Shown here piece by piece: positions 18,589 through 27,258 of a stretch of DNA of 64,000 bases. The first letter of the stretch is position 1; the number at the start of each line of letters is the position of its first letter. Both the position numbers and the translations under genes were made by a program. The notes beneath the pieces are model-generated. The model saw nothing but the letters and a program-made list of their open reading frames with translations. It made no database searches and was not told the DNA's origin. The DNA is from Goekera deserti. Lineage in GTDB: Bacteria > Actinomycetota > Actinomycetes > Mycobacteriales > Geodermatophilaceae. The DNA lies in contig NZ_JAAGWK010000010.1 in assembly GCF_010685995.1 (NCBI RefSeq), forward strand, positions 355,717 to 419,716, read 5' to 3'.

Positions 18589-19224
18589 TCAGCCGCCGGG
18601 CGGCGGCAGCAGGCCCCGCTCCACGGCCACCAGCACGGCGCGCGTGCGGTCGTCGACCCCCAGCTTCGCGAAGACCCGCAGCAGATGGGTCTTCACCGTG
18701 GCCTCACCGATGAACAGCTCCCGGCCGATCTCGGCGTTGGTGAGCCCCCGGGCGACGCCGGCGAGCACCTCGAGCTCGCGGGCGGTGGGGGCGTCGGCCG
18801 CCGGCGCCCGCAGCCGCGACAGGAGCCGGGCCGCCACCGGCGGGGCCAGCACCGTCTCCCCCCGCGCCGCGGACCGCACCGCCTCGGCCAGCTGGGGCAG
18901 CGGGGTGTCCTTCAGCAGGTACCCCGTCGCTCCCGCCTCGACGGCGCGCACGATGTCGGCGTCCGTGTCGTAGGTGGTGAGCACCAGCACCCGCACCGCC
19001 GGGTGCGCCGCGGCCAGCCGAGCCGTCGCCGTCGCGCCGTCCATCCGCGGCATCCGCAGGTCCATCAGGACGACGTCCGGCGCGTGCTCGGCGACGGCGG
19101 CCAGCAGCTCGACCCCGTCGGCTGCCTCGCCCACGACCTCGAGGTCGGGCTGCGCGTCGAGCCAGCCGACCAGCCCGCCACGGACCACCGGGTGGTCGTC
19201 GGCCACCAGCACCCTGATCGTCAC
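18589..19224 (-). CDS. NarL/FixJ-family response regulator
   Basis: A 211-residue regulator. The receiver domain has the acidic pair in VADDHPVVRGG, the phospho-acceptor Asp in VVLMDLRMPRMDG and the conserved Lys in GYLLKDTPLPQLAEAV. The C-terminal LuxR-type helix-turn-helix contains LTNAEIGRELFIGEATVKTH. It overlaps the kinase gene by four bases and is the obvious partner of that kinase. The flanking duplicated exporters are likely targets; a 13-bp palindrome lies upstream of the first gene of the chain. Confidence 0.93.
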   Translation of the reverse strand: MTIRVLVADDHPVVRGGLVGWLDAQPDLEVVGEAADGVELLAAVAEHAPDVVLMDLRMPRMDGATATARLAAAHPAVRVLVLTTYDTDADIVRAVEAGATGYLLKDTPLPQLAEAVRSAARGETVLAPPVAARLLSRLRAPAADAPTARELEVLAGVARGLTNAEIGRELFIGEATVKTHLLRVFAKLGVDDRTRAVLVAVERGLLPPPGG

Positions 19225-20456
19225 GCCCCGCTCACCCGCACCGTCACCCGGGTCCCCTCCCCCGGCGCGGACGCCACCTCGACGGAGCCGCCCACCTGTC
19301 CCACCCGGTCACGCAGGCCGGTGAGGCCCGCGCCGTGCGCCCGGGACGGGTCGAAGCCCACCCCGTCGTCCTCCACGTGCACCGACACCACCCCGCGCAC
19401 CCGCGAGAGCCGGACGACGACGGCGGAGGCGGCCGCGTGCCGCCGGACGTTGGTCAGTGCCTCCTGGGCGCCGCGTAGCAGCACGATCTCCTCGTCGCGA
19501 CGCAGCACCGCCCCGTCGCCGAGCGCGACCGCGTCCACCCGGACGGACGTCCCGGTCTCCCGGCCGAACCGGTCGGCCAGCCGCTGCAGGGCCTCCACCA
19601 GCGTCGAACCGTCGAGTGCGACCGGCGAGAACGCCGCCACCATCGCGCGGGCCTCGGCGAGGTTCTCGCGGGCGACCTCCTCGATGAGCGCGAGCCGTTC
19701 CCGGGCTCCCGCCGGGTCGCGGTCGACCTGGACGGCGGCAGTCTGGGCGAGGACGACGATGCTGGTGTACCCCTGCGCCAGGGTGTCGTGGACCTCGCGG
19801 GCCAGCCGCTCGCGCTCGGCGACGACCCCCTGCTCACGGTGCGCGGTGGCGAGCTCGGCCCGGGTCGACTCCAGCTGCTCGATCAGCGAGGCCCGCTCCC
19901 GGCTCTGGGCGAGCACCCGGCTGATCCACACCCCCAGCGCGATGCTGAAGGTGAGGCCGACCGCGGAGTCGACGACCCCGGACACCGGTTGCTCGCCCCG
20001 GACCACCTCGACGACCGGTCCGGCGCTGCTGGCCAGCGCGAGCAGCACGGTCCAGAAGACGCCCGGCCGTACGCCTTCCACCAGGAACCACACCTGCGGG
20101 TAGGCCAGGAACAGCAGGAACAGCAGCTGGGACGCCCAGAGGCTGAGCAGGCCGAGCACCACGACCAGGGTCAGCAGGTAGCCGATCGCCCGCCACGGGT
20201 GGTCCCCGCTCAGCGCCGGCGCGCCCAGCACGGCGTAGGAGACGCCGAGCGCGGCCAGGACGGCCAGCGTCGCGGTGCGCGGGCCGTCGAAGGCGTCGAC
20301 CCGAGTGGCGGCTGCAGCGATCAGCAGCATCACCACGAAGACCACGTGGACCCCGACGACGGTCGTCCGCCAGCCGCGCTCGGACAGCGGCGGGCCGCCG
20401 TCGTCCCCGCCCCGGGCGGGTCCGACGGCGGTTCGCAGGCGGGCGGCCCAGCTCAC
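19221..20456 (-). CDS. Sensor histidine kinase (NarX/DesK type)
   Basis: A 411-residue membrane kinase. Several hydrophobic helices in the first ~190 residues (VVFVVMLLIAAAATRV, AIGYLLTLVVVLGLLSLWAS, others) suggest that it senses a membrane-related signal. The HisKA_3 motif ERERLAREVHDTLAQGYTSI holds the phospho-accepting His. The ATPase domain includes ALTNVRRHAAASAV and HVEDDGVGFDP. The GTG start overlaps the permease stop by four bases (GTGA). Confidence 0.92.
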   Translation of the reverse strand: MSWAARLRTAVGPARGGDDGGPPLSERGWRTTVVGVHVVFVVMLLIAAAATRVDAFDGPRTATLAVLAALGVSYAVLGAPALSGDHPWRAIGYLLTLVVVLGLLSLWASQLLFLLFLAYPQVWFLVEGVRPGVFWTVLLALASSAGPVVEVVRGEQPVSGVVDSAVGLTFSIALGVWISRVLAQSRERASLIEQLESTRAELATAHREQGVVAERERLAREVHDTLAQGYTSIVVLAQTAAVQVDRDPAGARERLALIEEVARENLAEARAMVAAFSPVALDGSTLVEALQRLADRFGRETGTSVRVDAVALGDGAVLRRDEEIVLLRGAQEALTNVRRHAAASAVVVRLSRVRGVVSVHVEDDGVGFDPSRAHGAGLTGLRDRVGQVGGSVEVASAPGEGTRVTVRVSGA

Positions 20457-21313
20457 TCGCGCCCCTGCCGCCAGCGGAAGGTCCGCGCGCAGATCACGAC
20501 GCCGATGATGGCCCACGCGGCAAGGGTGAGGGCGATCCCCGCGTGGTCCCAGCCCCCGCCGGACTCGAACGCCGCTGCCTCGTCGGGCAGGAACACCGAG
20601 CGCATGCCCTGGGTCATCCACTTCAGCGGGAACAGCCCGGCCACCGTCTGCATCCACTCGGGCAGCTCGGAGAAGGCGAAGAACACCCCGGAGAAGAACT
20701 GCAGGACGACGGCGACCGCCGACACCCCGGTGCCCACCGACGCCGCGGAACCGGGCAGCGCCGACGCCGCGATGCCGACGACCGTCCCGGCCAGCGCACC
20801 GAGCACCGCCACCCACGCGAACGTCAGCCAGCGGCCGGCGTCGGCGGGCATCGGCACGTCGTACCCGTACCGGGCCACCGGCAGAAGCAGCGCCACCTGC
20901 GCCACGGTGGTGACCAGCACCTGACCGGCCTTGCCGGCGAAGTAGGCCACCGGAGGCGTGCCGACGAGCTGCAGCCGCTCCAGCTGGCCACTCTCCCGCT
21001 CCACGGCGATCGACGTGGCCAGGGCCTGGAAGCTGGTGAGCATGATGCCGGTGGCGGCGATGCCGGCCAGGAAGTACTGCGGGAACGGGACGCCACCGGG
21101 CGAGTCGTCCCCGCCGAGCACCGACCCGAACACGACCATCATCACCACCGGGTAGGCGAAGGAGAACACCACCTGCTGCCGGTCGCGGGCGAACAACCGC
21201 AGTTCCAGCCCGACCCGGGCCCATGAGATGCGTGCCAGCGGAGGCGGGGACGGGCGTGGGCCGGCCGGCCGGGACGCCCGGTCGGCACTCGGCGGGGGAA
21301 CGGTCGCGGTCAT
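20453..21313 (-). CDS. ABC-2 type transporter permease (copy 2)
   Basis: A 286-residue permease, paralogous along almost its whole length to the permease at 16842-17642. It differs mainly in a longer proline-rich N-terminus (MTATVPPPSADRASRP). Six membrane helices are predicted, with the same ABC-2 core (VVFSFAYPVVMMVVFGSVLG). GAGGAG upstream of the ATG at 21313 supports the start. It overlaps the preceding ATPase gene and the following kinase gene by four bases each. Confidence 0.9.
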   Translation of the reverse strand: MTATVPPPSADRASRPAGPRPSPPPLARISWARVGLELRLFARDRQQVVFSFAYPVVMMVVFGSVLGGDDSPGGVPFPQYFLAGIAATGIMLTSFQALATSIAVERESGQLERLQLVGTPPVAYFAGKAGQVLVTTVAQVALLLPVARYGYDVPMPADAGRWLTFAWVAVLGALAGTVVGIAASALPGSAASVGTGVSAVAVVLQFFSGVFFAFSELPEWMQTVAGLFPLKWMTQGMRSVFLPDEAAAFESGGGWDHAGIALTLAAWAIIGVVICARTFRWRQGRE

Positions 21314-22218
21314 GGTCTCTCCTCGGTGGGTCCGGTGGCGCCGATCAGCTGCAGGTAGACGTCCTCCAGCGTCGGCCGGGTGACGGTGAGATCGGGTACG
21401 CACTGGTGGCGGTGGGTGAGCAGGAGGTCGCGCAGCAGCGGTTCGGGCTTCTCGGTGCGCACCTGGCGCGGCCTGCCGTCCTCGGTCCACGTGACGGTGA
21501 CCTGCCGGCGCAGGGACGCGCCGAGTTCCCGCGGCGGTGCCACCTCGACCAGGCGACCGGCGGAGACGACCGCCACCCGGTCGGCCAGCTCGGCGGCCTC
21601 GTCCAGGTAGTGCGTGGTGAGCACGACCGTCGTGCCCGCCGCCCGCAGGCCGCGGACCAGCTCCCAGAACTGCCTGCGCGCCACCGGGTCCATGCCCGTG
21701 GTCGGCTCGTCGAGGAACACCAGGTCCGGGTCCCCCTGGACGCCGAGGGCGACCGCGAGCCGGCGGCGCTGGCCGCCGGACAGCTGCGCCACCCGGGTGC
21801 CGGACTGCTCCTGCAACCCGACCGCCTCCAGCAGGTCGGCGGTCGGTCGCGGGCGCGCGTGGTAGACGGCGAAGTGCTCCACCGTCTCGAGGACAGTCAG
21901 CGCCTGACCGGCAGCCTCCCCCTGGGTGACCACCCCGACGCGTGCCCGCCAGCCGCGCCCGGCGACGGCCGGGTCCTCACCGAGCACCAGCACCTGACCC
22001 GCGTCGCGGGCGCGGACACCCTCGAGGATCTCGATGGTGGTGGTCTTGCCCGCTCCGTTCGGCCCGAGCAGGGCGACGCACTCGCCGTGGGACACCTCGA
22101 GGTCCAGCCCGTCCAGGACCGCGCGCCCGCCGTAGCTCTTGCGCAGGCCCCGCACACACACCGCCGGTGCGTCGCGGACGGTGTCCACGACCACCGGCTC
22201 TCGTTCTGTCGTCGTCAT
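21310..22218 (-). CDS. ABC transporter ATP-binding protein (copy 2)
   Basis: A 302-residue ATPase and first gene of the six-gene chain. Walker A is LLGPNGAGKTTTIEILEG, the signature LSGGQRRRLAVALG, Walker B LVFLDEPTTGMDP, and the switch region TTHYLDEAAEL. It is paralogous to the ATPase at 17639-18538, including the C-terminal extension (RPTLEDVYLQLIGA versus RPGLEDVYLQLVGA). Its start is 36 bases downstream of a perfect 13-bp palindrome. Confidence 0.9.
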   Translation of the reverse strand: MTTTEREPVVVDTVRDAPAVCVRGLRKSYGGRAVLDGLDLEVSHGECVALLGPNGAGKTTTIEILEGVRARDAGQVLVLGEDPAVAGRGWRARVGVVTQGEAAGQALTVLETVEHFAVYHARPRPTADLLEAVGLQEQSGTRVAQLSGGQRRRLAVALGVQGDPDLVFLDEPTTGMDPVARRQFWELVRGLRAAGTTVVLTTHYLDEAAELADRVAVVSAGRLVEVAPPRELGASLRRQVTVTWTEDGRPRQVRTEKPEPLLRDLLLTHRHQCVPDLTVTRPTLEDVYLQLIGATGPTEERP

Positions 22219-22253
22219 GCACCGAGCCTCGCCCGGCGCGGCAGGTGATCGGG

Positions 22254-22266
22254 ACGACCGGGTCGT
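22254..22266. promoter_or_regulatory. Palindrome upstream of the duplicated exporter operon
   Basis: ACGACCGGGTCGT is a perfect 6+1+6 inverted repeat, 36 bases before the ATG at 22218 on the minus strand. It could be a site for the response regulator encoded in the same operon; this is inferred only from position. Confidence 0.3.
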
Positions 22267-22269
22267 GGG

Positions 22270-22299
22270 TCCACCGTCCACCGGACGGTGGACGGTGGA
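22270..22299 (-). terminator. Terminator of the drr-like operon
   Basis: A perfect 13-bp stem (22270-22282 with 22287-22299) closes a GGAC loop. It begins three bases after the UvrA-like stop codon and separates that operon from the duplicated exporter operon on the same strand. Confidence 0.75.
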
Positions 22300-22301
22300 G
22301 T

Positions 22302-24605
22302 TCAGCCTGCTGTCGGCGCGCGCATCCGGAGGTGGTCGGCGGTGAGCGACCCGGTCGCCGCCAGCAGCTGAGCCGGCGTGCCCTCGAAGACCACCCGCCC
22401 GCCGTCGTGCCCGGCGCCGGGGCCCAGGTCGATCACCCAGTCGGCGCGGGCGACGACGTCCAGGTTGTGCTCGACCACGACCACGGTGCGGCCGCTGTCG
22501 ACCATGCGGTGCAGCAGGCCGATGAGCCGGTCGACGTCGTCCATGTGCAGGCCGCTGGTCGGCTCGTCGAGCACGTAGACGGCGCTGTCCCCGGCCATCT
22601 CGACGGCGAGCTTGAGCCGCTGGCGCTCGCCGCCGGACAGGGTGCTCAGCGGCTGGCCGAGGGTGATGTAGCCCAGCCCGACGTCCTCCAGGGCGGCCAG
22701 CACCGGTGCGATCACCTTCTCCGGGAAGAACTCCCGGGCCTCGACCACCGGCATGGCCAGCACCTGGCTGATGTCCTTGCCGCGCAGCGTGTAGGTGAGC
22801 ACCTCGGCGGTGAACCGGCGGCCCTCGCAGGTCTCGCAGACGCTCACCGCGGTGTCCAGGAACGCCAGGTCGGTGTAGATCAGCCCGAGCCCGTTGCACT
22901 CGGGGCAGGCCCCTTCGGAGTTGGCGCTGAACAGGGCGGGCTTGACCCCGTTGGCCTTGGCGAACGCCTTGCGGATGGGCTCGAGGATGCCGGTCCAGGT
23001 CGCGGTGCTGGACCGGGTCGAGCCGCGGGTGAGGCTCTGGTCGACCACGACGACGCCCGGGTGCTGGGCCGGGAGGCAGCCCAGCACCAGCGAGCTCTTG
23101 CCCGAGCCCGCGACCCCGGTGACGGCGGTGAGCACGCCGGTGGGCACGTCGACGGTGACGCCCTGCAGGTTGTGCAGCCGGGCGTCGCTGATCCGCAGGT
23201 GACCGGTGGGGGTGCGCCCGGTGGCCGCGACCGCCTGGTGCCGCGCCAGGTGCCGGCCGGTGACCGTGTCGGCCCGGGGCAGACCCTCGACCGGCCCGGC
23301 GTAGACCACCTGACCGCCGCCGGTGCCGGCACCGGGACCCATGTCGATGACGTGGTCGGCGATGGCCACGACCTCCGGCTTGTGCTCCACGACCAGCACC
23401 GTGTTGCCCTTGTCGCGCAGCCGGAGCAGCAGCTCGTTGAGCCGCTGCACGTCGTGGGCGTGCAGCCCGACCGACGGCTCGTCGAAGACGTAGGTGATGT
23501 CGGTAAGGGCCGAGCCGAGGTGCCGGACCATCTTGACCCGCTGGCTCTCCCCGCCGGACAGCGTCGAGGACGCCCGGTCGAGGCTGAGGTAGCCCAGCCC
23601 GATGTCGGCGAGGTCGCGCAGGCAGGCGGCCAGGCCGTCGACCACCCGCTCCAGCCCGGGCGCCCGCAGCGAGGAGACGAACTCCAGCAGGCCGTCGACC
23701 TGCATCGCCGAGCAGTCGGCGATCGAGACGCCGTCGATCCGGCAGTTCCGCGCGGCCTCGTTGAGCCGGGTGCCGCCGCACTCCGGGCACGGGCCGGTGG
23801 TGGTGATGCGCTCGACCGCCCGCCGCACGTGCGGCTGCAGGTCGGCCGCCTCCTTGGACAGGTACAGCCGTCGGAGCTTCGGGATGAGGCCCTCGTAGGT
23901 GGACTTCATGCTGCCGTTCTGCACCTTGCCCTCGCCGCGGTACAGGAACGTGTCCCACTGGTCGGGGGTGTAGTCGCGCAGCTTGGCGGCCGGGTCGAAG
24001 AAGCCGGACTTCGCGAAGATCGTCCAGAACCAGGAGTCGACGGCGAAGTTGGGGAAGTCGATGGCCCCCTCGTCGAGCGACTTGTCACGGTCGACCAGCG
24101 CGTCGACGTCGACCTGGCTGGTGCGCCCCAGGCCCTCGCACTCGGGGCACATGCCGGCCGGGTCGTTGGCGCCCAGCGCCGAGGCCGGCCACACGGCGGG
24201 GAGCCCCAGCCGGGAGAAGAGCACCCGCAGCAGCGCCGAGACGTCGGTGGCGGTGCCCACCGTCGAGCGTGCGTTGGTGCCCATCCGGCCCTGGTCGACC
24301 ACGATCGCCGCCGACAGGTTCTCCACCGCGTCGACGTCGGGCCGGCCGAACCGCGGCATCAGCGACTGCAGGAACGGCGGGTAGGTCTCGTTGACCAGCC
24401 GCTGCGACTCGGCGGCGATGGTGGCGAACACCAGTGAGGACTTGCCCGAGCCCGAGAGCCCGGTGACGACGGTCAGCGCCCGCTTGGGGATGTCGACCGA
24501 CACGTTCCGCAGGTTGTTCTCCCGCGCGCCGCGCACCTGGATGCAGCCGTAGCCGGCGTCAGTGATCACGGCCGGAGCATCCCACCGGGTACCGACGACG
24601 CTCAC
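22302..24605 (-). CDS. UvrA-like protein associated with a drug exporter (DrrC-like)
   Basis: A 767-residue UvrA homologue, shorter than housekeeping UvrA (about 950). Two ABC ATPase halves are visible: VVTGLSGSGKSSLVFATI with LSGGESQRVKM, and AVTGVAGSGKSSLVLGC with LSGGERQRLKLAVEM. Zinc-type cysteine pairs (CPECEGLG, CPECGGTRLNEAARN, CPECNGLG, CETCEGRRF) are retained. It is the third gene after an ATPase and a permease, the order of daunorubicin resistance genes drrA-drrB-drrC, where DrrC protects DNA from the drug. The GTG at 24605 overlaps the permease stop; a GTG at 24569 is an alternative. Confidence 0.9.
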   Translation of the reverse strand: MSVVGTRWDAPAVITDAGYGCIQVRGARENNLRNVSVDIPKRALTVVTGLSGSGKSSLVFATIAAESQRLVNETYPPFLQSLMPRFGRPDVDAVENLSAAIVVDQGRMGTNARSTVGTATDVSALLRVLFSRLGLPAVWPASALGANDPAGMCPECEGLGRTSQVDVDALVDRDKSLDEGAIDFPNFAVDSWFWTIFAKSGFFDPAAKLRDYTPDQWDTFLYRGEGKVQNGSMKSTYEGLIPKLRRLYLSKEAADLQPHVRRAVERITTTGPCPECGGTRLNEAARNCRIDGVSIADCSAMQVDGLLEFVSSLRAPGLERVVDGLAACLRDLADIGLGYLSLDRASSTLSGGESQRVKMVRHLGSALTDITYVFDEPSVGLHAHDVQRLNELLLRLRDKGNTVLVVEHKPEVVAIADHVIDMGPGAGTGGGQVVYAGPVEGLPRADTVTGRHLARHQAVAATGRTPTGHLRISDARLHNLQGVTVDVPTGVLTAVTGVAGSGKSSLVLGCLPAQHPGVVVVDQSLTRGSTRSSTATWTGILEPIRKAFAKANGVKPALFSANSEGACPECNGLGLIYTDLAFLDTAVSVCETCEGRRFTAEVLTYTLRGKDISQVLAMPVVEAREFFPEKVIAPVLAALEDVGLGYITLGQPLSTLSGGERQRLKLAVEMAGDSAVYVLDEPTSGLHMDDVDRLIGLLHRMVDSGRTVVVVEHNLDVVARADWVIDLGPGAGHDGGRVVFEGTPAQLLAATGSLTADHLRMRAPTAG

Positions 24606-25420
24606 CGGGACAGGCCCTGGAAGCGGCGCACGCTCAGGACCGCGAAGACCGCGGTGAGCACCATCGGCCACACCACGGCGAGGGTCATGGCGTGGTCGGT
24701 CGCCCAGCCGCCGGCGGTGTCGACCGGGGCACCGAGGAGCTCGCGCACTGCGGTCACCGTGCCCGCGACCGGGTTCCACTCCGCGATCGTGGACAGCCAG
24801 CCCGGCATGGACGACGCCGCCACGAACGCGTTGGAGAGGAAGGCGAACGGCCACACGAGGATCTGCACGGCCACGACCATCGACGGGTCGCGGGCGAGCA
24901 GGCCAAGACAGATGCCGATCCAGAGGAACGCCAGCCGCAGGAGCAGCAACAACCCGACGGCCGCCAGAGTCGGGACGACGCCCGCCGGCCGCCACCCGAT
25001 CGCCAGCGCGGCCAGCATCAGCACGACCAGCCCGACGGCGGAGGACGCCATGTCGGCCAGGCAGCGACCGGCGACCACCGCCGACGGGGCCATCGGCAGC
25101 GACCGGAACCGGTCGGTGATGCCGCGCGCGGTGTCGGTGACGACGGCGGTCATCGTCGCCTCGACGCCGAAGACCATCGACAGCGCGAGCATGCCGGGCA
25201 CCAGGAAGTCCCGGTAGTCACCGCCTCCGGGCACCACCATGCCGCCGCCGAGCAGGTAGGTGAACATCAGCAGCAGCAGGACCGGGAACAGCGCGCCCAC
25301 CAGGACGGCGGCGGGCTGCCGGCGCCAGTGCGCGACGTCCCGCCCGGCCACCGTCAGCGCGTCGGTGACCGCCCACCGGACCCGCGCACCGAGGGTCTCC
25401 CCCGCCAGGACCGCGGTCAT
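24602..25420 (-). CDS. DrrB-type ABC transporter permease
   Basis: A 272-residue ABC-2 permease. Six hydrophobic helices are predicted, with the DrrB-like segments ALFPVLLLLMFTYLLGGGMV, FLVPGMLALSMVFGVEATM, TDTARGITDRFRSLPMAPSA and ILVWPFAFLSNAFVAASSM. It should carry a hydrophobic drug or metabolite out of the cell with the ATPase encoded upstream. Both ends overlap neighbouring genes by four bases, so the three genes are translated as a coupled unit. Confidence 0.9.
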   Translation of the reverse strand: MTAVLAGETLGARVRWAVTDALTVAGRDVAHWRRQPAAVLVGALFPVLLLLMFTYLLGGGMVVPGGGDYRDFLVPGMLALSMVFGVEATMTAVVTDTARGITDRFRSLPMAPSAVVAGRCLADMASSAVGLVVLMLAALAIGWRPAGVVPTLAAVGLLLLLRLAFLWIGICLGLLARDPSMVVAVQILVWPFAFLSNAFVAASSMPGWLSTIAEWNPVAGTVTAVRELLGAPVDTAGGWATDHAMTLAVVWPMVLTAVFAVLSVRRFQGLSR

Positions 25421-26382
25421 GCCGACACCTCCGCGCGCTCGTCGTCCCGGCCGGTGATCCGGAGATAGGCCTCGTCCAGGGTGGTGGGGCGGAGGACGAC
25501 GTCGTCCACGGCGATCCCCGCCTCGTCCAGCGCCCGGACCACCGCCCCGACGACGCCGTGCCGCCGGGCGACCGGCACGACGACCCGCTCCCCCGTGCCG
25601 GGCGGTGCTGAACCCGGGGCGCTGCCCGCCGCCCGTTCGGCCAGCAGCACCGCCTCCTGGGCCCGCCGGGGGTCGGCCACCACCAGCTCCAGCCGGTCCC
25701 CGCCGACCGCGGCCGTCAGCTCGCCGGGAGTGCCGCGGGCGACGACCCGGCCGCCGTCCAGCACGCACACGTCGTCGGCCAGCTGCTCGGCCTCCTCCAG
25801 GTACTGGGTCGTGAGCAGCACCGACGTCCCGCGCGCGACCAGCGCTCGGATCGCCTCCCACACGTCGCGGCGTCCGGCCGGGTCCAGCCCGGTCGTCGGC
25901 TCGTCGAGGAACAGCACCTCGGGCGCCAGCACCAGCCCGGCCGCGATGTCCAGCCGGCGTCGCATCCCGCCGGAGAAGTCCCGGACCGGCGTCGACCCCG
26001 TGTCGAGCAGTCCGACCTGGGCCAGCAGCTCGTCGGCGCGCACCCCGGCCGCCCGCCGGTCCAGGTGGTGCAGCCGGGCGAAGAGCACCAGGTTCTGCCG
26101 CGCGCCCAGCACGTCGTCCACCGCGGGCTGCTGCCCGACCAGGCCGATGCGCCGCCGCACCTCCCGCGGGTGGCGGCGCACGTCGAACCCGGCGACCTGC
26201 ACCGTTCCGCCGTCCGGCCGCACCAGGGTGGTCATCACCCGGACCGCCGTCGTCTTGCCCGCCCCGTTCGGGCCCAGCAGCGCGCACACCGACCTCCGCG
26301 CCACCTGCAGGTCCATCCCGTCGAGGACCACCTTCTCCCCGTACCTCTTGGCGAGTCCCTGGATCGAGATCGCACCGGTCAC
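25417..26382 (-). CDS. DrrA-type ABC transporter ATP-binding protein
   Basis: A 321-residue ATPase, first gene of the drr-like operon. Walker A is LLGPNGAGKTTAVRVMTTL, the signature DFSGGMRRRLDIAAGL, Walker B EVLFLDEPTTGLDPAGR, and the switch region LLTTQYLEEAEQLAD. The DrrA-type C-terminal domain ends in VLRPTTLDEAYLRITGR. GGAGGT precedes the GTG start. The promoter lies in the 96-base gap to the divergent TetR gene, which carries two operator-like palindromes. Confidence 0.92.
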   Translation of the reverse strand: MTGAISIQGLAKRYGEKVVLDGMDLQVARRSVCALLGPNGAGKTTAVRVMTTLVRPDGGTVQVAGFDVRRHPREVRRRIGLVGQQPAVDDVLGARQNLVLFARLHHLDRRAAGVRADELLAQVGLLDTGSTPVRDFSGGMRRRLDIAAGLVLAPEVLFLDEPTTGLDPAGRRDVWEAIRALVARGTSVLLTTQYLEEAEQLADDVCVLDGGRVVARGTPGELTAAVGGDRLELVVADPRRAQEAVLLAERAAGSAPGSAPPGTGERVVVPVARRHGVVGAVVRALDEAGIAVDDVVLRPTTLDEAYLRITGRDDERAEVSA

Positions 26383-26391
26383 CGGCTACCT

Positions 26392-26439
26392 CCGTACGCT
26401 GTACGTCATCAGGTCCGAGGAGTACCGTACGCCGTACGG
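26392..26439. promoter_or_regulatory. Double TetR-type operator between drr-like operon and regulator
   Basis: CCGTACGCCGTACGG at 26425-26439 is a perfect 7+1+7 palindrome. A second, slightly imperfect copy (CGTACGCTGTACG within 26392-26406) has its centre 33 bases away, about three helical turns. Both lie in the divergent promoter gap, where the encoded TetR protein would repress itself and the exporter operon. Confidence 0.65.
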
Positions 26440-26478
26440 AGTCACTCCGCCAGGACCTCGTGCGGGAGAGTGGGAGAC

Positions 26479-27249
26479 ATGGCGACGGAGTTCACCGGCA
26501 CCGGCGACCCGGCCCGCAGCATGGCGCTGCTGTGGCGCGTCCCGCTCAACGGTGCCGCCCGGCCAGGACCCCGTCCGACCCTGGACGTCGACCGGATCGT
26601 CGCCGCGGCTGTGCGGCTGGCCGACGCGGAGGGGTTGGCCGCCCTGTCCATGCGCCGGGTGGCCACCGACCTGGGTGTCGGCGCGATGACCCTGTACAGC
26701 CACGTGCCGGGCAAGGGCGAACTGGTCGACCTCATGCTGGACGCCGTCCTGGCCGAGCTCTACCCCGACGAGGCGCTGGTGGTCGCCGGCGACTGGCGGA
26801 ACCGGCTCTCGACCGTGGCCCGGGCGAACTGGGACTTCTTCGTCCGGCACCCCTGGGCGCTGCACCTGGCCACCGGGCGGCCGCCGCTGGGCCCGCACCT
26901 GATGCGCAAGTACGAGCTGGAGCTGCGCGCCGTCGACGGGCTGGGCCTGCCCGAGGTCGAGATGGACCTGCTGGTGACACTGGTGACCGGTTTCGTGCGC
27001 GGCGCGGTCGGCGGGGTACAGGAGAAGGCCGACGCCGAGCGGGTCACCGGCATCACCGAGGACCAGTGGTGGGCGGCGACCGAGCCGTACGTCGCGCAGG
27101 TCCTCGACGCCGAGCGCTTCCCCACCGCCGCCCGGGTGGGCCCGGTCGCCGGCGAGGAGCTCGGGGCTGGCGATCCCCGCCGGTCCTTCGAGTTCGGTCT
27201 GGACCGACTGCTCGACGGGATCGGCGTCCTCGTCGGTCAGAAGCGCTAG
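26479..27249 (+). CDS. TetR/AcrR-family transcriptional regulator
   Basis: A 256-residue repressor. The N-terminal helix-turn-helix (IVAAAVRLADAEGLAALSM, then ATDLGVGAMTLYSHVPGK) starts near residue 40 after a short unstructured leader. The C-terminal ligand domain includes LATGRPPLGPHLMRKYELEL. This architecture is common among regulators of antibiotic efflux genes. It is divergent from the drr-like operon and separated from it by the double palindrome, so local repression released by the exported compound is the likely logic. Confidence 0.9.
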   Translation: MATEFTGTGDPARSMALLWRVPLNGAARPGPRPTLDVDRIVAAAVRLADAEGLAALSMRRVATDLGVGAMTLYSHVPGKGELVDLMLDAVLAELYPDEALVVAGDWRNRLSTVARANWDFFVRHPWALHLATGRPPLGPHLMRKYELELRAVDGLGLPEVEMDLLVTLVTGFVRGAVGGVQEKADAERVTGITEDQWWAATEPYVAQVLDAERFPTAARVGPVAGEELGAGDPRRSFEFGLDRLLDGIGVLVGQKR

Positions 27250-27258
27250 CGTCCGGCC

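Noticed and set aside
19221..21224. One long reading frame joining permease-region sequence to the histidine kinase
   Set aside because: The kinase frame has a GTG at 20456 overlapping the permease stop; upstream of it the frame is an arginine/glycine-rich shadow of the permease gene.
21310..23958. Long frame apparently fusing UvrA-like and ABC ATPase regions
   Set aside because: The upstream part is out of frame with the UvrA-like gene; a terminator hairpin and an ATG at 22218 separate the two genes.
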